From contig JADDMT010000185.1 of NCBI GenBank assembly GCA_021401465.1, forward strand, positions 1 through 45,664: a stretch of DNA of 45,664 nucleotides, read 5' to 3'. This DNA comes from Teratosphaeria epicoccoides (Eukaryota > Ascomycota > Dothideomycetes > Mycosphaerellales > Teratosphaeriaceae). The position numbers and the translations under genes were made by a program. Below are positions 1 through 10,626 of the stretch, one piece after another (positions within the stretch are counted from its first letter, which is position 1; every line of letters starts with the position of its first letter). A model generated the notes under the pieces. That model saw nothing but the letters and a program-made list of their open reading frames with translations. It was not told where the DNA came from and made no database searches.

Positions 1-123
1 GAAGGGATGCCGCTAATACTAGATGCCCTAGGTCTAGTGTACCTCGCCCTAGCGGTAGAGGCGTAGGTTACGAATAGCATGACATTAGCATAACGTCTAT
101 CTATTACTATATATTACGACTAT

Positions 124-360
124 GTAGTAGATCCTCTAGCCCTGCCTCGATTCCGATGAATCCGACAAAGACTAGGAGGACGAGTTACTATTAAAGAAGG
201 CTAAGGGTAACTCTAGTCAGCTGTTTAGCACATTTTGATACAATCTGACAGGGTGCTAAGCGGCTAACTAGAGTTGAACTTAGCCTTCTTGGATAGTAGC
301 TTGTCCTCCTAGTCTTCGTCAGATTCATCGGAATCAAGGCGGGGCCAGAGGATCTGCTAC
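124..360. repeat. Foldback (MITE-like) inverted repeat, unit 1
   Basis: This is a long imperfect palindrome. The left arm begins GTAGTAGATCCTCT and the right arm ends AGAGGATCTGCTAC; the arms are roughly 100 bp each. The centre contains TTAGCAC and GTGCTAA, which pair as an inner stem, so almost the whole unit could fold into one hairpin. No coding potential is visible. The structure suggests a non-autonomous foldback or MITE element. Its parent transposon is not evident, and I could not define a target-site duplication. Confidence 0.75.
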
Positions 361-526
361 ATGAATCTGACGAAGACTAGGAGGACTATCGAAGAAGGCT
401 AAGGGTAACTCTAGTCAGCTATTTAGCACATTTTGCCACGATCTGACAGGGTGCTAAGCGGCTGACTAGAGTTACACTTAGCCTTCTTAGATAGTAACTT
501 GTCCTCCTAGTCTTCATGAGATTCAT
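361..526. repeat. Foldback inverted repeat, unit 2 (inner-part copy)
   Basis: This second, directly adjacent copy holds the inner about 165 bp of the preceding foldback unit. It runs from ATGAATCTGACGAAG to its complement ending in ATTCAT, and it keeps the same TTAGCAC/GTGCTAA inner stem. It lacks the outer about 35 bp arms of unit 1. Two head-to-tail copies of a palindrome could come from local duplication or from insertion of one copy beside another. Confidence 0.7.
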
Positions 527-587
527 CGATGCCATGCGCTCTATTAGTTAAGGCTAGAGCTAGCGACAGACCGTATAAACCATCTAC

Positions 588-820
588 CCTAGCCGCGTTC
601 GAAAGTACTAGCAGTATACCTATAGTACCTTACTCTACCCACTATCACTAGATCCGCGAGATAGGGTAATAGCACACTCGACCTAGCCGTGACTAAAGGT
701 GCTAGCGGGATACCTATAGCATCTCCTTCTATCTGCCGCTAGTATTTCCGCGAGATAGGGTAACAGCACACTTGACCTAGCCGCGATCAAAAGTGCTAGT
801 AGTATACCTGTAGCACTTTA
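588..820. repeat. 94-bp tandem repeat, about 2.5 copies
   Basis: Copies begin with CCTAGCCG at about 588, 682 and 776, giving a period of 94 bp. Each contains a small inverted repeat around a GTATACC-like core (for example GTGCTA, spacer, TAGCAC) and a CCGCGAGATAGGGTAA block. Related GTATAC-centred palindromes occur near 13045, 13247 and 13352, on the other side of the transposase relic. The repeats may therefore be subterminal repeats of that DNA transposon. The link is inference. Confidence 0.65.
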
Positions 821-1100
821 AGGCGTCTCTTATGATTTACTACTAGTAGTTTTATAATAACGTCCGCAGGTCTAGGGCTAGCATTTAACCTGCTAGTAGT
901 ATGCTTCTAGTACCCTCGACTACTTCTTGTGTACATCTAGCATCCTAGCCCTCGCTCTTATTCTTCTAGTTAGTCGAACTAGTAGCGCTAGTTACAGAAG
1001 TATTGCTTACGCTAGGGCTTGCGGCGTGCTACCTTCATTAAGCTTACTAGTATAGCATTTGTTATGCATGTTATAATCGTTTACGTTTATTTCTCCTTAA
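821..1100. other. Non-coding stretch between tandem repeat and transposase end
   Basis: No convincing ORF is visible. The stretch holds one more degenerate GCTAGTAGTATGC motif near 891. It probably belongs to the 3' subterminal part of the DNA transposon whose transposase lies on the minus strand to the right. Confidence 0.4.
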
Positions 1101-2508
1101 TTAGTCCTAAGTAGAGCTACTAGCGACACTACGCTTAAGCGATAGCGGCCCTTCCTTGCTAGTAGCCGCAATATCGCGCTCCTTAGCTGTATTCAGGCGA
1201 TATAGCTTATGTTTAGTTGCTACCTTAGACTCTTGTTCCTCCTAGTCCGCATTGTATATAAAGTTATAGGTCTTAAAGTCGTTCGGCAGTGTTGTTAATG
1301 TACATGTCACATTAGCTAGAGGTGTTATATTCGTCTGTTAGCATAATGTAGATGCTATAGTAGACGCTAGTAAGCCCGTAGATGCGGCGACCTTACAGAG
1401 TACCTTCCTGTAGGCTAGAACGCATTACTATGATCACTATCATGCTATAAACATCGTCTGCTCTTCTAGCTAGATCCTTCGGCTAGAATAGGTCTACGAA
1501 CACACCTATGTAGGTTAGACATTTATTATGTGCTAGTATTATGTAGTTATAGCTGTCTACTATGACACGCGATTTCTTGTCTTAGAAGGTCACGACATAT
1601 AACAGGCAAGCAGGCAGCTAGCCCTTAAAGGTAACTACTAGGTCGATTTGTCTATTAACGCTAGTAGTCTCGTCTGTAACTAGCGGTACTTCGTACTCCT
1701 AGACCTAGAGCTAGTCGTTATAGTAATTGTCCTAGATTCCTTGCTAGTTTAGTGTATATCTAATAACGTCCGGCTCGGTTGTAGATAGATCGTCGAGATC
1801 CTTATGATGCATCTTCTAGTACTATACACTAGTATAGAAAGATACCTCTAAATTGTTAACCTAATCCGGTCTTCCCTCGATCCTGTTAGGATCAAGACGC
1901 ATTGTATTTAACGTCGATGTTATATTAGACGACACCTAGTACTCTCTGACAAACACTATAGTAGTATAACAGAAGTAAGGCCCTACCTCTAGCCCTATAT
2001 GTGCTACTACATTACTAACTGTCCTCTATATGTCTCTACCTAGTAACAATTAGCTAGATCTTAGCCTTTGCTAGCTAAGGAAGGCTTTGACATCCTTCTG
2101 CTCTGTTAGTTAAGGCACTTCGCGCTCCTAAGCCTCTTGACGTTTAGCCTTAGTCTACTACTAGAACGTTAGTCTAGTATCAAAGAATGTAAGTATAGTA
2201 ATCTTTCGCTAGAAGTGCTCCATAATTTAGTCCTCCTATCCGTTCTTCTTGTTAGTTAATTTAAATAGCTTCTTAATGTATTAAACATGCTTGTGTTCGA
2301 AGTAGCTAGTGTCGAGGTCTAGCACGTTGCCGAAGAGCCGTATTATGTCTACGTAGTATATAAGGGCATAAAACTTAGGAAAATTAAAGTGCCCTTATAG
2401 TTTACACACATTGTCTACTATCTTAGGCTCCTCCGCTCGCTCTGTCTACACTTTCTTCTTTCTTAGCTCTCCTTTACTTATGCAGTACTCCCTAAACTCT
2501 TCTTTATA
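1101..2508 (-). pseudogene. Plavaka-like transposase, C-terminal part (split by A1)
   Basis: Read on the minus strand, this continues in frame from the piece ending at 10627. The frame crosses the A1 insertion without shift when one copy of the TTATA duplication is counted. Recognisable stretches include HFNFPKFYALIYYVDIIRLF followed by DTSYFEHKHV, as in the C-terminal domain of Plavaka/CACTA-like fungal transposases. A YVVTF segment and a DLF segment follow further on. Interrupting stops are mostly TAG, where Gln or Trp would be expected. The C-terminal limit near 1101 is an estimate from the first plausible terminal stop. The family assignment comes from remembered motif resemblance, not a search. 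Confidence 0.6.
2504..2508. repeat. Target-site duplication TTATA (left copy, A1)
   Basis: TTATA directly precedes the A1 5' LTR and recurs at 10622-10626 directly after the 3' LTR. A five-base duplication is typical of Ty3/gypsy integration. Confidence 0.85.
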
Positions 2509-2868
2509 TGATACGGTTGATACTAGGGGGCCATTAGAACCGCATGGGTTCTAATGCCCGCCCTTGGCATGTAGTGACCCTGCTACATATAGCAAGGGGG
2601 TCCTTCGTACATACGTTAGCTCGTATGTCGTCTAAGTAGGATTAGTTGTCGACATAGGACGCCCCTACGTCGCTGACCCTACGGTACCCCTGCGGGGTTA
2701 GGCTCGGACATGCTTTCCCTAATTAAGGAGTGTCAGGGGTTATAAGTACCCTTAGCGCTACCTCTGTAATAAGCAGAAAGCAGCGCTATCTTGTACCTAC
2801 TAAAAGGTCGGATTACTCTGTCACACTACGAGATATTTTCATATCATATAGCATATACATCTATATTA
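2509..2868 (+). repeat. 5' LTR of A1 (360 bp)
   Basis: It starts TGATACGGTT and ends TATTA, which corresponds to TATCA in the 3' LTR after C to T change. It is collinear with 10262-10621 and with the inverted copy at 29913-30272. It contains a GTACCCCTGCGGGG inverted-repeat motif and a TATA-like box. Confidence 0.92.
2741..2746 (+). promoter_or_regulatory. TATA-like box in A1 5' LTR
   Basis: TATAAG follows GGGGT and lies about 130 bp before the LTR end. It is conserved in the other A LTRs, so it is the likely core promoter of the sense transcript. Confidence 0.45.
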
Positions 2869-3135
2869 GTTCTGCTTTCTCCCCCCTGCTTTGCAGTCTA
2901 GCAGAGAATACTACAATATGTCTAGAGTACTACGAACTCGCAACTAACGCGTAGCGAGCGCTATCCCGAGGATAGCGAAGCTAGCCTAAGTAACTAGCCC
3001 GTAGAAGTACCCCCTACAAGTGACACTACATCGAGCGACGGTTCCGCTAGAGGCTAATTACGCGGCGGACAAGGCGATAGACCCCCTGCATAGGGACTGC
3101 AGCTAACCCCGACTATCGACCTAGCCCTCGTAGCC
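2869..3135 (+). other. A1 5' leader between LTR and gag start
   Basis: These 267 bp hold no ORF. A pyrimidine run (CTCCCCCC) follows the LTR. I do not recognise a primer-binding site; CpA/TpG mutation could have obscured a TGG start. Confidence 0.5.
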
Positions 3136-6100
3136 ATGATTGTCAATTAGGTCGCGAACTGCCTTGCGAACTAAAGCTAGAGCCGCACCGCTCCTAGTAG
3201 CGACAACGGCGAGGACGACGAAGACGTCGCTATAAGTAGTACTAATGAACTAGCGGACGAAGAAATCTAGCGAGATTTCACGCTAGGGACCCGCGAAGAC
3301 AACTTACTAGGAGGCGCAGACTCTCCGCGTGTGCCTGCGAACCTAGTGCCTAAATTCGGGGCCATAGTAGGCTAACTAGGAGGCAGTCGTAATGCACGTA
3401 ACCTGAAGCTGTTTAAGGGAGACACCTTGAAGGAGGCTCGAACTTTCTTGCAGGCGTGTAAGGCAGTTTTCATGCTTAACCTACGCGGATATTCTATAGA
3501 GGGCAAACGAGTCGCCTTTAGTGTGATGTAGCTTGAAGAGGATAAGGAACCTCGCAACAATTAGCATGAGTAGTATGACCTTATGCGGGTCTATGACAGA
3601 ACATATACATAGGCGGACTTTCGCTAGTTCTGTGTCGACAAGGTTAAGGATCCGGGGAATTGCGCCCTTACCGTGTCTGTCGAGTACGAGAGGGCTAAGC
3701 AGAGGAAGAGACAAACAACCTCTAGCTTCGCTACCTATCTCGCTACGCTCGAGGGACAGATGCTACTCTATACTAAGACGTAACGCGTGCGGCACTTGCT
3801 CGTTAAACTTGATGACGATCTTCAGAACACAATCATGACTTTTCATGAACTTCCGACAACTCGGCAAGACCTCGTGTCCCTTGCGACACGTATAGGAATC
3901 ACCTTGAAGCGAAATAGAAAATCGGGCAGTAAGGACAATAAGCGTCTAAGTCCTGAGGACCTACTAAATGGCCGCTAGTACAAGCGCCCTAGGGGCTACG
4001 TCTAACGCGGTAGTTCATTCTAGAGGAGTAAGCCCTCTGAGCTAAAAGACGGTAGCGAGAAGCCTCTAAGTAGCTGCCACATCTGTGGAGCGAGGGACTA
4101 CTAGGCAGCTTGCTATCCTAAACGAAGTGATAGGAAGAAGGTAAGCAAGGTGTCTGAAACCTCCCTAGAGGGGAGGCGAAAGAAGGACAAGCCCGAGACA
4201 ACCGAATAGCTACCGCGGGTATCTAAGCTGTCTGTTACTAATAGTGTAGACTCGTGGCCTGCCTAGCGCCTATCCGGTGTAGTCTAAGTTAATGGCTCGC
4301 TTAAGCTAGTAGACTGTATGTTAGATGACCTTGCGGAGGTTAACGTGATACCCTAGAGAGTAATCATACGGCTTGGTTTGAAGCCGATCCTAGGAGCCCT
4401 GCTGCCTACCATGAATTCCTTTTAGGGCGAAGGCGTAGCGGCTCGAGGCGCGTATAACGTGCGCCTCTAACTCGCGGACTCTTTAGGAGAAGTACGCGAG
4501 ACTAACGAAGTCTTCTACGCCGAAGACGTTCCTAATAAGGAGCTCCTACTCGGCCGCCCTTAGCGCTACAAGCAGGGAGTCGTTGTTAATAGAGCTACCG
4601 ATAACTAGTTCTACGGCTCTATAGGCGAAGTTCCTGCAGTACAGATACGTGACGCACACAGCTTCTACAAGGACATGAAGAAGGTCTAATGCGTATATGC
4701 GGTCTGCATACAGAACGTCAAGGAGGACGTTACCCTTCTGCCTGAGTTAGAAGAATACGCCGATATTTTCGACGTAGAGGCTACGGCCTATGCCTGGGCC
4801 CTAGACGCGGAACATGCGATTAACCTTAAGGAGGGTTACAATCCTCCGTATTAACCTCTGTACCCTATGTCGGAATCGCAGCTCGAAACACTTCGAGACT
4901 ACCTCTACAAGGCGCAAAGGAACGCGTGGATCCGACGAAGCGACAGCGAGGCTAGAGCGCTAGTTATGTTCGTCCTGAAGAAGGATAACATGCTCTGCCT
5001 ATACGTTAACTATAGGGGCCTTAACGTAGTAACCTAGAAGAACCGCTGCCCCCTACTACTTATTAGCAAGACGCTTGACCGCCTTAGTCGCGCCGCCATC
5101 TTCTCGTCTATCGACTTAAAGGACGCCTACTATTAGATACTAATCCGAAAGGGCGACAAGTAGAAGACTATATTCTAAACGTAGTACAGACACTTCGAGT
5201 ATATAGTGATGCCATTTAGCTTAACTAACGTACTAGTAACGTTCTAAGCGTATATTAACTAGGCCCTAGCCGGCCTCGTTAACACCTGCTGCGTAGTATA
5301 TTTAGACGATATACTAGTCTACTCTAACTCGAAGGAGGAGCAAATTCGGCATCTAAGGATAGTACTCGAATAGCTCCGCAAGTTCGCTCTATACGCGAAC
5401 CTAAAGAAGTGCTCATTCCTGACAGATAGGATTAAGTTTCTCGGATACATCGTCTCTACAGAAGGAGTCATCATAGATGACTAAAGGGTGTCCGTAATCG
5501 CGGAGTAGCTATAGCTAACTACCCTCCGAGAAGTGCAGGTGTTCCTAGGATTTACTAACTTCTATCGCAGATTCATACAATCTTACTCGAAGATCGTGGC
5601 TCCCCTCACGGCCCTCGCAAAGGGCGCGGTTCGAGGAAAAAAGCCAGGGAAAGTGCCTTAGGAGGAGGCTTAGGGTAAGGCCTTCTCTAAACTTAAAGCA
5701 GCTTTTTAAACTACGCCTATACTTTAGCACTTTGACCCCGCTACAAAGATCCGGATAGAGACTAATGCTTCAAAATTCGCAATAGCCGCAATTATATCGC
5801 AGCTCTAGTCGCACTAAAGTAGTACGCGATAGTACCTGATTGCCTTCTAGTCGCGGAAGATGCAGGGCGCTAAGCTCAACTATAAGACTTATAATCAAGA
5901 GCTTTTAGCTATTATTAACAGCTTCAAGGAGTACTAACACTACCTCGAAGGCGCAGCGTACCCTATTAAGGTACTTACTAACTATAACAACCTTCGCGGC
6001 TTCATGGGCATGAAGCAGCTAAGTAGTCGGCAAGCAAGGTAGGCGACTTTCCTCGCTAGCTTTGACTTCGTTATCTAGCATCGTTCCGGAAAGACGAATC

Positions 6101-7826
6101 TAGCCGATAGTCCTTCGTGACGACTAGACTACAACACTAGGGAGGAGGGTAACTAACAGCTTCTCCCTACACTACAAACGAAGCTTGTAGTTTAGGGCGG
6201 CGATCTGTCGTTAGCTCCTCTTGTAGGTCGACTGCGGGTCTAATAGGGCCTCACGGCCTCCGCTAGTAACGAACCCTCCTATCTAGCAGTTATGGCGACT
6301 ATGTCTAGCTCGATCTGTGTAGTAGTTAACTAGCTTACATGTAGTAAGCATGCGATGTCTAAAGAACCCTTTAAAGAAGTCTCGAGACTTATTTAGCAGT
6401 TACAAGAGCGAGAACCGGAGTTAATTAATAAGGGTGTAGCCCTCTAGGACACCGCAGGTAGCCCGAAGTACTAGACCAAGTCAGGCGACTTGTAGTACTT
6501 TGATAATAGGCTCTACGTACCCGCTAACTACGTACTCTGTTCGTAGCTCCTCCTTATTCATCATGACAATAAACTCGCGGGCCATTTTAGCGCAGAGAAG
6601 ACGAACGTACTTCTCGGACGCAAATACTAGTAGCCTACGCTAGAACAGGATGTCTCTGACTATGTCAAATCCTGCTAGACATGCCAGATCAGCAAATCTC
6701 GGCGCTATTGCCCCTATGGCGATACTTAGGCGCTCCTACTACTAGAGAGACTATAGTAAGACTTAACCATAGATTTTATTACCGATCTGCTGCTAGCAAA
6801 GTAGAAAGGCGATGTAGTTGATACTGTCCTTATAGTAGTTAACTAATACTCGAAGATGAATATCTTTATCCTATGTACGAAAAAGTGCACAAGCAGCGAG
6901 CTTGCGCAACTACTTTGCGACGAAGTTATATAGCACTTTAGTGTCCCCCGAAGTATCCTATTAGATCGAGGTTCTGTCTTTACTAGTAAATACTAGCAAG
7001 AATTTGTGTTTGAGGCGCGTGTTAAGCACCGCCTAAGTACAGCATTCTATCTACAGACTAATAGTCAGACTAAACGTATAAACTAGACTCTTAAGTAGTA
7101 CCTTTAGTGCTACTATGCTAAGAACTAGGATGCCTAGGCTGACGCAATTCCTATGGCGGAATTTGCAGTTAATAACAGCGTGCATGCTACTATGCGCATG
7201 TCGCCATTTCAGATTCTTTATGGCTTTAATCTAGAAATACACCTAGAACCGCCTCTAGACGAGTCTTCTAAGGAGAGGGTACTAGCTGCTACGGAATTAG
7301 CGCGGCGTATGCGCGAGGTACATTCGGTGCTAATAGAACACTAGAAAAAGGCCTCAGAATCCTAGATTAAACATAATAACGCCTGTGCTAAACCGATGCA
7401 GTATGTAGTTACAAGAAGATGACGCCAAGGTTCGTCGGACCCTTCCGGATACGCGACGCGATAGGCTCGCAGGCGTACTAGCTATTGTTGCCATTGTCGT
7501 ATCGTGTACACGACGTCTTCTACGTATCTCTACTTAAACTATAGGTACAGCGTAAGGGCAAAGAGCCCGCGGACCCGATGCTAGTAGCAGAAGAGAACGA
7601 AGAGTAGGAAGTCGAGGGTATTAAGGACAGTATGCGGCGTAAGGGCGCAACGTACTATCTAGTGAAGTAGAAAGGATACCTACCTAAGTACACATAATAG
7701 GTTCCGGCCGAAGACTACAAGAACGCCCTAGAAGCTATCCGTGAATTCGAAGAGCGGAGGAGGCGTAAGCAGGGCTTAAGAAGGTTAATTTGTAGGAAGA
7801 TAAGGGTTCTAGAGCAGAATTCTTAA
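3136..7826 (+). pseudogene. A1 gag-pol (fused frame, chromodomain, many stops)
   Basis: One frame runs from ATG 3136. Gag is followed by a CCHC knuckle (codon about 313, CHICGARD) whose His is now Tyr in both A copies. The protease site at about codon 396 reads LDDLAEVN instead of D-S/T-G. RT keeps YLDD at codon about 721. RNase H reads ETNAS (Asp to Asn) at about codon 874. The integrase HHCC motif and D at 1212 and 1276 are present, with Lys at 1312 in place of Glu, so the DDX35E spacing holds. Near 7407 about 49 bp present in A2 are missing, moving the C-terminal chromodomain (around 7650-7790) into another frame. Without that deletion the length equals A2's 4740 bp. Internal stops are mostly TAG with some TAA. 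The terminal TAA is shared with A2. Confidence 0.9.
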
Positions 7827-8041
7827 CACGTGTATGTAGTACATAACGCGCGAAGTAACAACAAGAAGCAAACGCCCTACTTATACATCATTAATGCCTG
7901 AAGGCATACCTAGAATAAACCCAAGAAGAACAAGAGACATGCTCGGATTAGCTTCGTAGCTAATGCTTAGCGACTACTAGTTAGGGGCTTCCTGACCGAA
8001 CCCGAAGCAGGAGAGTCTTTCTTGTTGCGGTCCGCTAGGGA
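7827..8041. other. Convergent intergenic spacer of A1
   Basis: These 215 bp separate the ends of the sense gag-pol and the antisense ORF, which point at each other. I see no gene. Overlapping transcript ends would form double-stranded RNA here. Confidence 0.5.
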
Positions 8042-9463
8042 CTACCTACCCGCACGGGGTCTACTAAACACCCTGAAGCGACTATGAGTAACGGGGGTAG
8101 TAACGCCATGAAGAGAGGCTAGCATCTTCTTCTTTAGTAGGTTACGAGGGAGCTCGTCTTCAGAGCCTATAGTAGCTAGAGAACTAGCGACATCCTTACC
8201 GCGCCTAGTCGTGACGACTACCTCATCCTTAGCATCAGAAGGCGAAGAGACTCGAGCGCGCCTGCGGCTGTCGCGCTTAGCCCTCGAGATCATCTTACGC
8301 TTCTTGACACGAGTATTAACTACATCATCGGACTTAGTGTCTCCCTTAGGCGTAACTAGTGTAGTGACACTATAGCGCGAAGGGATCACGTTAGGACCGA
8401 AGGTATCCTAGACGTCGTCATCCTCCTCATCCTCAAAGGTCTAGCCTAGAGGCTTATGCCTTAGCGTCTTAACAGACGTAGTGCGGGTCGCAAGTAGGGA
8501 AGGTTCGGCTTCCTCGTCGCTGACCTCAATTTCGGCCCTAGCCCTCTTCTTCTTCTTAGACAGTAGCGTCGAGGCGGCGTAGGCAGCGGCGCTACAATGT
8601 GTTAGCTATACGCACGCGACAGGATTCGAGTAAGTAACTTACGGCTTAGTCCTTAGGACCGGCTTAGAAGCAGGCTGTCTCTCGGTACGGCGCTAGGGCG
8701 TAGCCTTAGCGGCAGGAGCGGTGAATTGCTTGATAACCTTCTTGCGGATTATCCGCGTCTTAAAGTCATCGTTAATAGAGGCAAGGGCCCCGAGTTGCTA
8801 ACGCTAACAGCTAGTCGGATATTTCTCGACGCTAACGTTAGCCTAGCGGAGAAAGTTAGCATTCATACTTAGAGGGTACCTGCACTATATGCGTACTATG
8901 GCGAAGGTCTCGACCCTAACGGTTAGTACCTTCAAGATCTTCTAGACTAAGTCTGCGATTAGACCTAGACAAACGTTTTCGCCTATTAGCAGAGAGTCGA
9001 AGCAAACACTGCTATGAGAGCGGTTAGCAGTCGCGGTAAAGCACGAGAGGGCGCCGAGCAGGTAGGCGAGTGCCTCGCGGTACTTAGCCTGTAGCCTGTT
9101 TATAGTCGGAGTGCCTTTAGCAATCCCCTTGTCGCGCGTACTCTAGAAGTCATCGATGTTACGGCAGAGCTAGTTGTACTTGCTATACACCTCTTTAGGG
9201 AGGTCTTAGCATTTTTGATGCTTGCTATTACAGTTAACATAATTGCAGTAGACACTACCCTCATCAAATCCGCCGATGTAGATCTCGGCTACGCTTTAGT
9301 TAGTACAAGTCACGTATACCTCGCGGGTAGGGGACGCCTTCCTAACACGCGGAGGAGAGATGTATGTAGCTTAGCTACTAAGGTTGTTAAGGCATTGTCG
9401 ACACGAGCGACAATCGCGGGCAGAGCGAGTAGCGTCGAACTTAGTCTGTAGCACATGAGCTAT
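8042..9463 (-). pseudogene. A1 antisense accessory ORF (474 codons, Cys-rich/basic)
   Basis: On the minus strand a single frame of 1422 bp ends in a TAG shared with A2. The copy in A2 has exactly the same length after removing the B2 insertion. The initiator ATG is ATA here. The N-terminal about 120 codons carry many Cys (CRSCRQC, then VTC, then CNSKHQKC). The middle is mixed. The C-terminal third has acidic (FEDEEDDD) and basic patches (KKKKRARA, KKRKMISRA) that look like nuclear-localisation signals. Stops inside are mainly TAG at expected Trp or Gln positions. I do not recognise the family. A nucleic-acid-binding or regulatory protein is inference from Cys and basic content. Confidence 0.7.
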
Positions 9464-10261
9464 TATAGCTAAGACGGGTTAATTAATCTTGATTAATTGA
9501 TTGAAGAAGAAGAAGCTCTAGTACAGACCTGTAGACACAGCGAGGCGCAAGCTAAGCAAAGTAGGAGCGGAGGTCGATGTTAGTATCTTAGAACAGGAAA
9601 GTTTAGGAAGCGACGAGGTTTTTATACCCTCTAATAGCCCCCCTGTTACCTACCGTAACCGTTAAGCTAGTAACTCGAACTACATGCGCAGAGTACCTGC
9701 CTTTAGTTGACTTACAAGGGGACCGAATAATGTAATAACAGATAACGCGGCCGTTACGTATGTGCGCTAACCGCACTTGTACTAGCCTACTAGCATGGAA
9801 ATGTGGCGAGGCCTGCGCTAGGAGCGCGCTCCTACTGTTTTAAGTGGCGCGCGTAGAGCGTCCGCATACTTTCCTACTACCCTAAGGTTCTGCGACACGT
9901 TCTTCACGGTCACGACTAAATAGGGACAGCTAAGCTACTTGGCAAGGCCGGCGCGCATGCTCGCCCTATAATTTCAAGGATTGACTAAAGTACGTACTCG
10001 CGGTTTCCTGATATCTTGATCTGCATGTAAAGCGAAGGTGTTACGAGGCCGCCTAACATGTGACGGATTAAAACCCGCCTGAGTTAGTAGCCTCTACCCT
10101 GTACTTGCTACGAAGGTGTTAAGGTATACGCATGACACATGTTGTGTAGGCTATCTACCTATTTACCCTTGCGTAGTGTGAGCGTGCTACATCCCGTACC
10201 CTATACGTTCCGCGTGTATTACTTAGTAAGGCTAGGGACATCCTCATAGGAGGAGGGGCAG
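9464..10261. other. A1 upstream region of antisense ORF, ending in polypurine tract
   Basis: These 798 bp contain no ORF of note. They hold an AT-rich stretch (GGTTAATTAATCTTGATTAA) just upstream of the antisense start. They also hold the TATA box described separately. The polypurine tract AGGAGGAGGGGCAG at the right end primes plus-strand DNA synthesis in LTR elements. Confidence 0.55.
9619..9626 (-). promoter_or_regulatory. TATA box for A1 antisense ORF
   Basis: The minus strand reads TATAAAAA about 156 bases upstream of the antisense start codon. The same box at the same distance is present in A2 (30908-30915). This suggests an internal promoter driving the accessory gene independently of the LTR. 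Confidence 0.6.
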
Positions 10262-10621
10262 TAATACGGTTAATACTAGGGTGCTATTAGAACCACATAG
10301 GTTCTGATGCCTACCCTTAGCATGTAGTGACCCTGCCACATATAGCAAGGGGGTCCTTCGTACATACGTTAGCTTTTATGTCGTCTAAGTAGGATTAGTT
10401 GTTGACGTAGGACGCCCCCACGTTGCTAACCCTATAGTACCCCTGCGGGGTTAGGCTCGGACATGCTTTCCCTAATTAAGGAGTGTCAGGGGTTATAAGC
10501 ACCCTTAGCGCTACCTCTGCGATAAGCAGAAAGCAGCGCTGTCTTGTACCTACTAAAAGGTCGGATTACTCTGTCACACTACGAGATATTTTTATATCAT
10601 ATAGCATATACATCTTTATCA
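10262..10621 (+). repeat. 3' LTR of A1 (360 bp)
   Basis: It starts TAATACGG, with the TG terminus mutated to TA, and ends TTTATCA. It has the same length as the 5' LTR and a few tens of differences, mostly transitions. Confidence 0.92.
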
Positions 10622-10626
10622 TTATA
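10622..10626. repeat. Target-site duplication TTATA (right copy, A1)
   Basis: This matches 2504-2508. Together the pair fixes both ends of A1. Confidence 0.85.

Larger units (their letters stand above)
2509..10621 (+). mobile_element. Element A1: complete Ty3/gypsy chromovirus, RIP-damaged
   Basis: This is an 8113-bp LTR retrotransposon with two 360-bp LTRs in direct orientation. A five-base target duplication (TTATA) flanks it, and a purine-rich tract (AGGAGGAGGGGCAG) abuts the 3' LTR. The sense strand holds one fused gag-pol frame. A second frame of 474 codons lies antisense between pol and the 3' LTR. The element sits inside the minus-strand DNA transposase. A homologous inverted copy (A2) occupies 29913-44588. 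Relative to A2 it has a deletion of about 49 bp near 7407. Confidence 0.93.

Noticed and set aside
2730..2954. ORF starting MSGVISTLSATS in the A LTR (also at 10483-10683).
   Set aside because: It begins near the LTR TATA box and runs across the LTR end into unrelated flanks in each copy, so it is a by-product of LTR sequence.
3136..7826. TAG as a reassigned sense codon (alternative genetic code or readthrough).
   Set aside because: TAG replaces both Trp (TGG) and Gln (CAG) positions, TAA and some TGA also occur, and CTG to CTA, His to Tyr and Glu to Lys changes accompany it. Transition mutation at CpA explains all of this; reassignment does not.
9215..9451. Plus-strand ORF of 78 codons in A1 (twin at 38151-38342).
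   Set aside because: It is complementary to the Cys-rich start of the antisense accessory ORF and breaks off differently in the two copies, so it is a shadow.
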